A stretch of 15,521 bases of DNA from an uncultured Flavihumibacter sp. (GTDB taxonomy: Bacteria; Bacteroidota; Bacteroidia; Chitinophagales; Chitinophagaceae), in assembly GCA_946481605.1 (NCBI GenBank), contig CAMLPA010000025.1:1-15521 (forward strand). The letters are read 5' to 3'. Every line of letters starts with the position of its first letter. Position 1 is the stretch's first letter. The notes below the pieces were generated by a model. That model saw nothing but the letters and a program-made list of their open reading frames with translations. It had not been told where the DNA came from and made no database searches. Below, one piece after another: positions 15,086 through 15,521 of the stretch. A program made the position numbers and the translations under genes.

Positions 15086-15521
15086 TCAGAACCTTACCAC
15101 CACCATCCCCCTCACGTTAAAAGGCGTACCCGGCGTAAAGTGAATTTCCGTAACAGACGCCGGTTCATTCACCAGTCTGCTCTCTGTCGCGAACTGCGTT
15201 TCGTTCCATGCCGCGTTAAAAATATTCTCCATAATTACCCCGATGGTAAAGCATTTCCATTGATAGCTGATGTTCGCATCCGTGATGAAATACTCTTTTG
15301 CCGTGATGCTCCCATCTTCATTGGCAGGACGATCGCCCAAATGCCGCGATTGCAACGCGCCGTTCCATCCGGAAGGATGCTTGAAACTAAGTCCTCCGGC
15401 CACCGTTATTTTTGGCGCGAGCGGAATGAGGTCTTCACCTTTTGCTTCATCAATTGCACGGGCATGGGTGTAAGTGAAATCACCGTTAATGAACACGTAT
15501 TTTCCCCATTGGTACCTGGCG
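15086..15521 (-). CDS. TonB-dependent receptor, C-terminal part (cut by the window edge)
   Basis: The frame is open from the right edge to the TGA at 15086-15088; the GTG at 15496 is an internal Val codon, not a start. The 144 visible residues show barrel strands typical of the last part of an outer-membrane TonB-dependent receptor: KYVFINGDFTYTHARAIDE, a LIPLAPKITVAGGLSF segment, a SRHLGDRPANED loop, ANISYQW, MENIFNAAWNETQF and a final strand ending in RGMVVVRF with the C-terminal Phe. The LAP...GG and ENIFNAAWNE segments resemble siderophore- or vitamin-type receptors more than SusC-type ones, but the plug domain is outside the window and the substrate cannot be named. It is convergent with the helicase. 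Confidence 0.87.
   Translation of the reverse strand, partial: ARYQWGKYVFINGDFTYTHARAIDEAKGEDLIPLAPKITVAGGLSFKHPSGWNGALQSRHLGDRPANEDGSITAKEYFITDANISYQWKCFTIGVIMENIFNAAWNETQFATESRLVNEPASVTEIHFTPGTPFNVRGMVVVRF

Overview
The window looks like a chromosomal segment of a Bacteroidota bacterium, most likely family Chitinophagaceae; the family is inferred from protein character, not tested. Pointers are a probable type IX secretion C-terminal domain, several Bacteroidota-style lipoproteins with signal peptides, a TonB-dependent receptor end, TAnnTTTG-type promoter boxes, almost no Shine-Dalgarno sites, and TTGCG-rich intergenic repeats. I see no tRNA, rRNA, CRISPR array, transposase, integrase or phage gene.

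Layout. Bases 1-575 hold a possible gene tail (1-54) and repeats: two GC-rich palindromic elements in opposite orientation (55-90 and 387-421) flanking an AT-rich spacer, then a TTGCG-rich repeat ending at the pabB stop codon. A minus-strand group follows (4223 down to 576): a lipocalin-like lipoprotein, purA (adenylosuccinate synthetase), a Lys/Ala plus Asp/Glu low-complexity protein, and pabB (aminodeoxychorismate synthase component I). A divergent PfkB-family sugar kinase (4418-5308) comes next, then a secreted multidomain esterase with PKD-like and C-terminal sorting domains (5445-7409) and a lipoprotein just downstream, closed by a terminator.

From 8079 to 11911 lies an envelope-related plus-strand run: a basic Ala/Thr/Lys-rich exported protein with its own promoter and terminator, a Pro/Lys-rich exported protein, a predicted outer-membrane beta-barrel, and an OmpR-type response regulator overlapping its histidine kinase. 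The last four genes are close enough to share a transcript. A fatty acid desaturase converges on the kinase. After a 335-base gap comes an RhlE-type DEAD-box helicase, and at the right edge the C-terminal part of a TonB-dependent receptor on the minus strand.

The most unusual structure is the convergent gap between helicase and receptor (14683-15085). It holds two repeat types in mirror order (B-A, a perfect 20-bp hairpin, A-B), making a roughly 380-bp imperfect inverted repeat. Related repeats occur at 422-575 and 8640-8699. I did not find a clear new defence or enzymatic system; the repeat architecture and the 8723-11911 envelope/sensor cluster deserve the second look.
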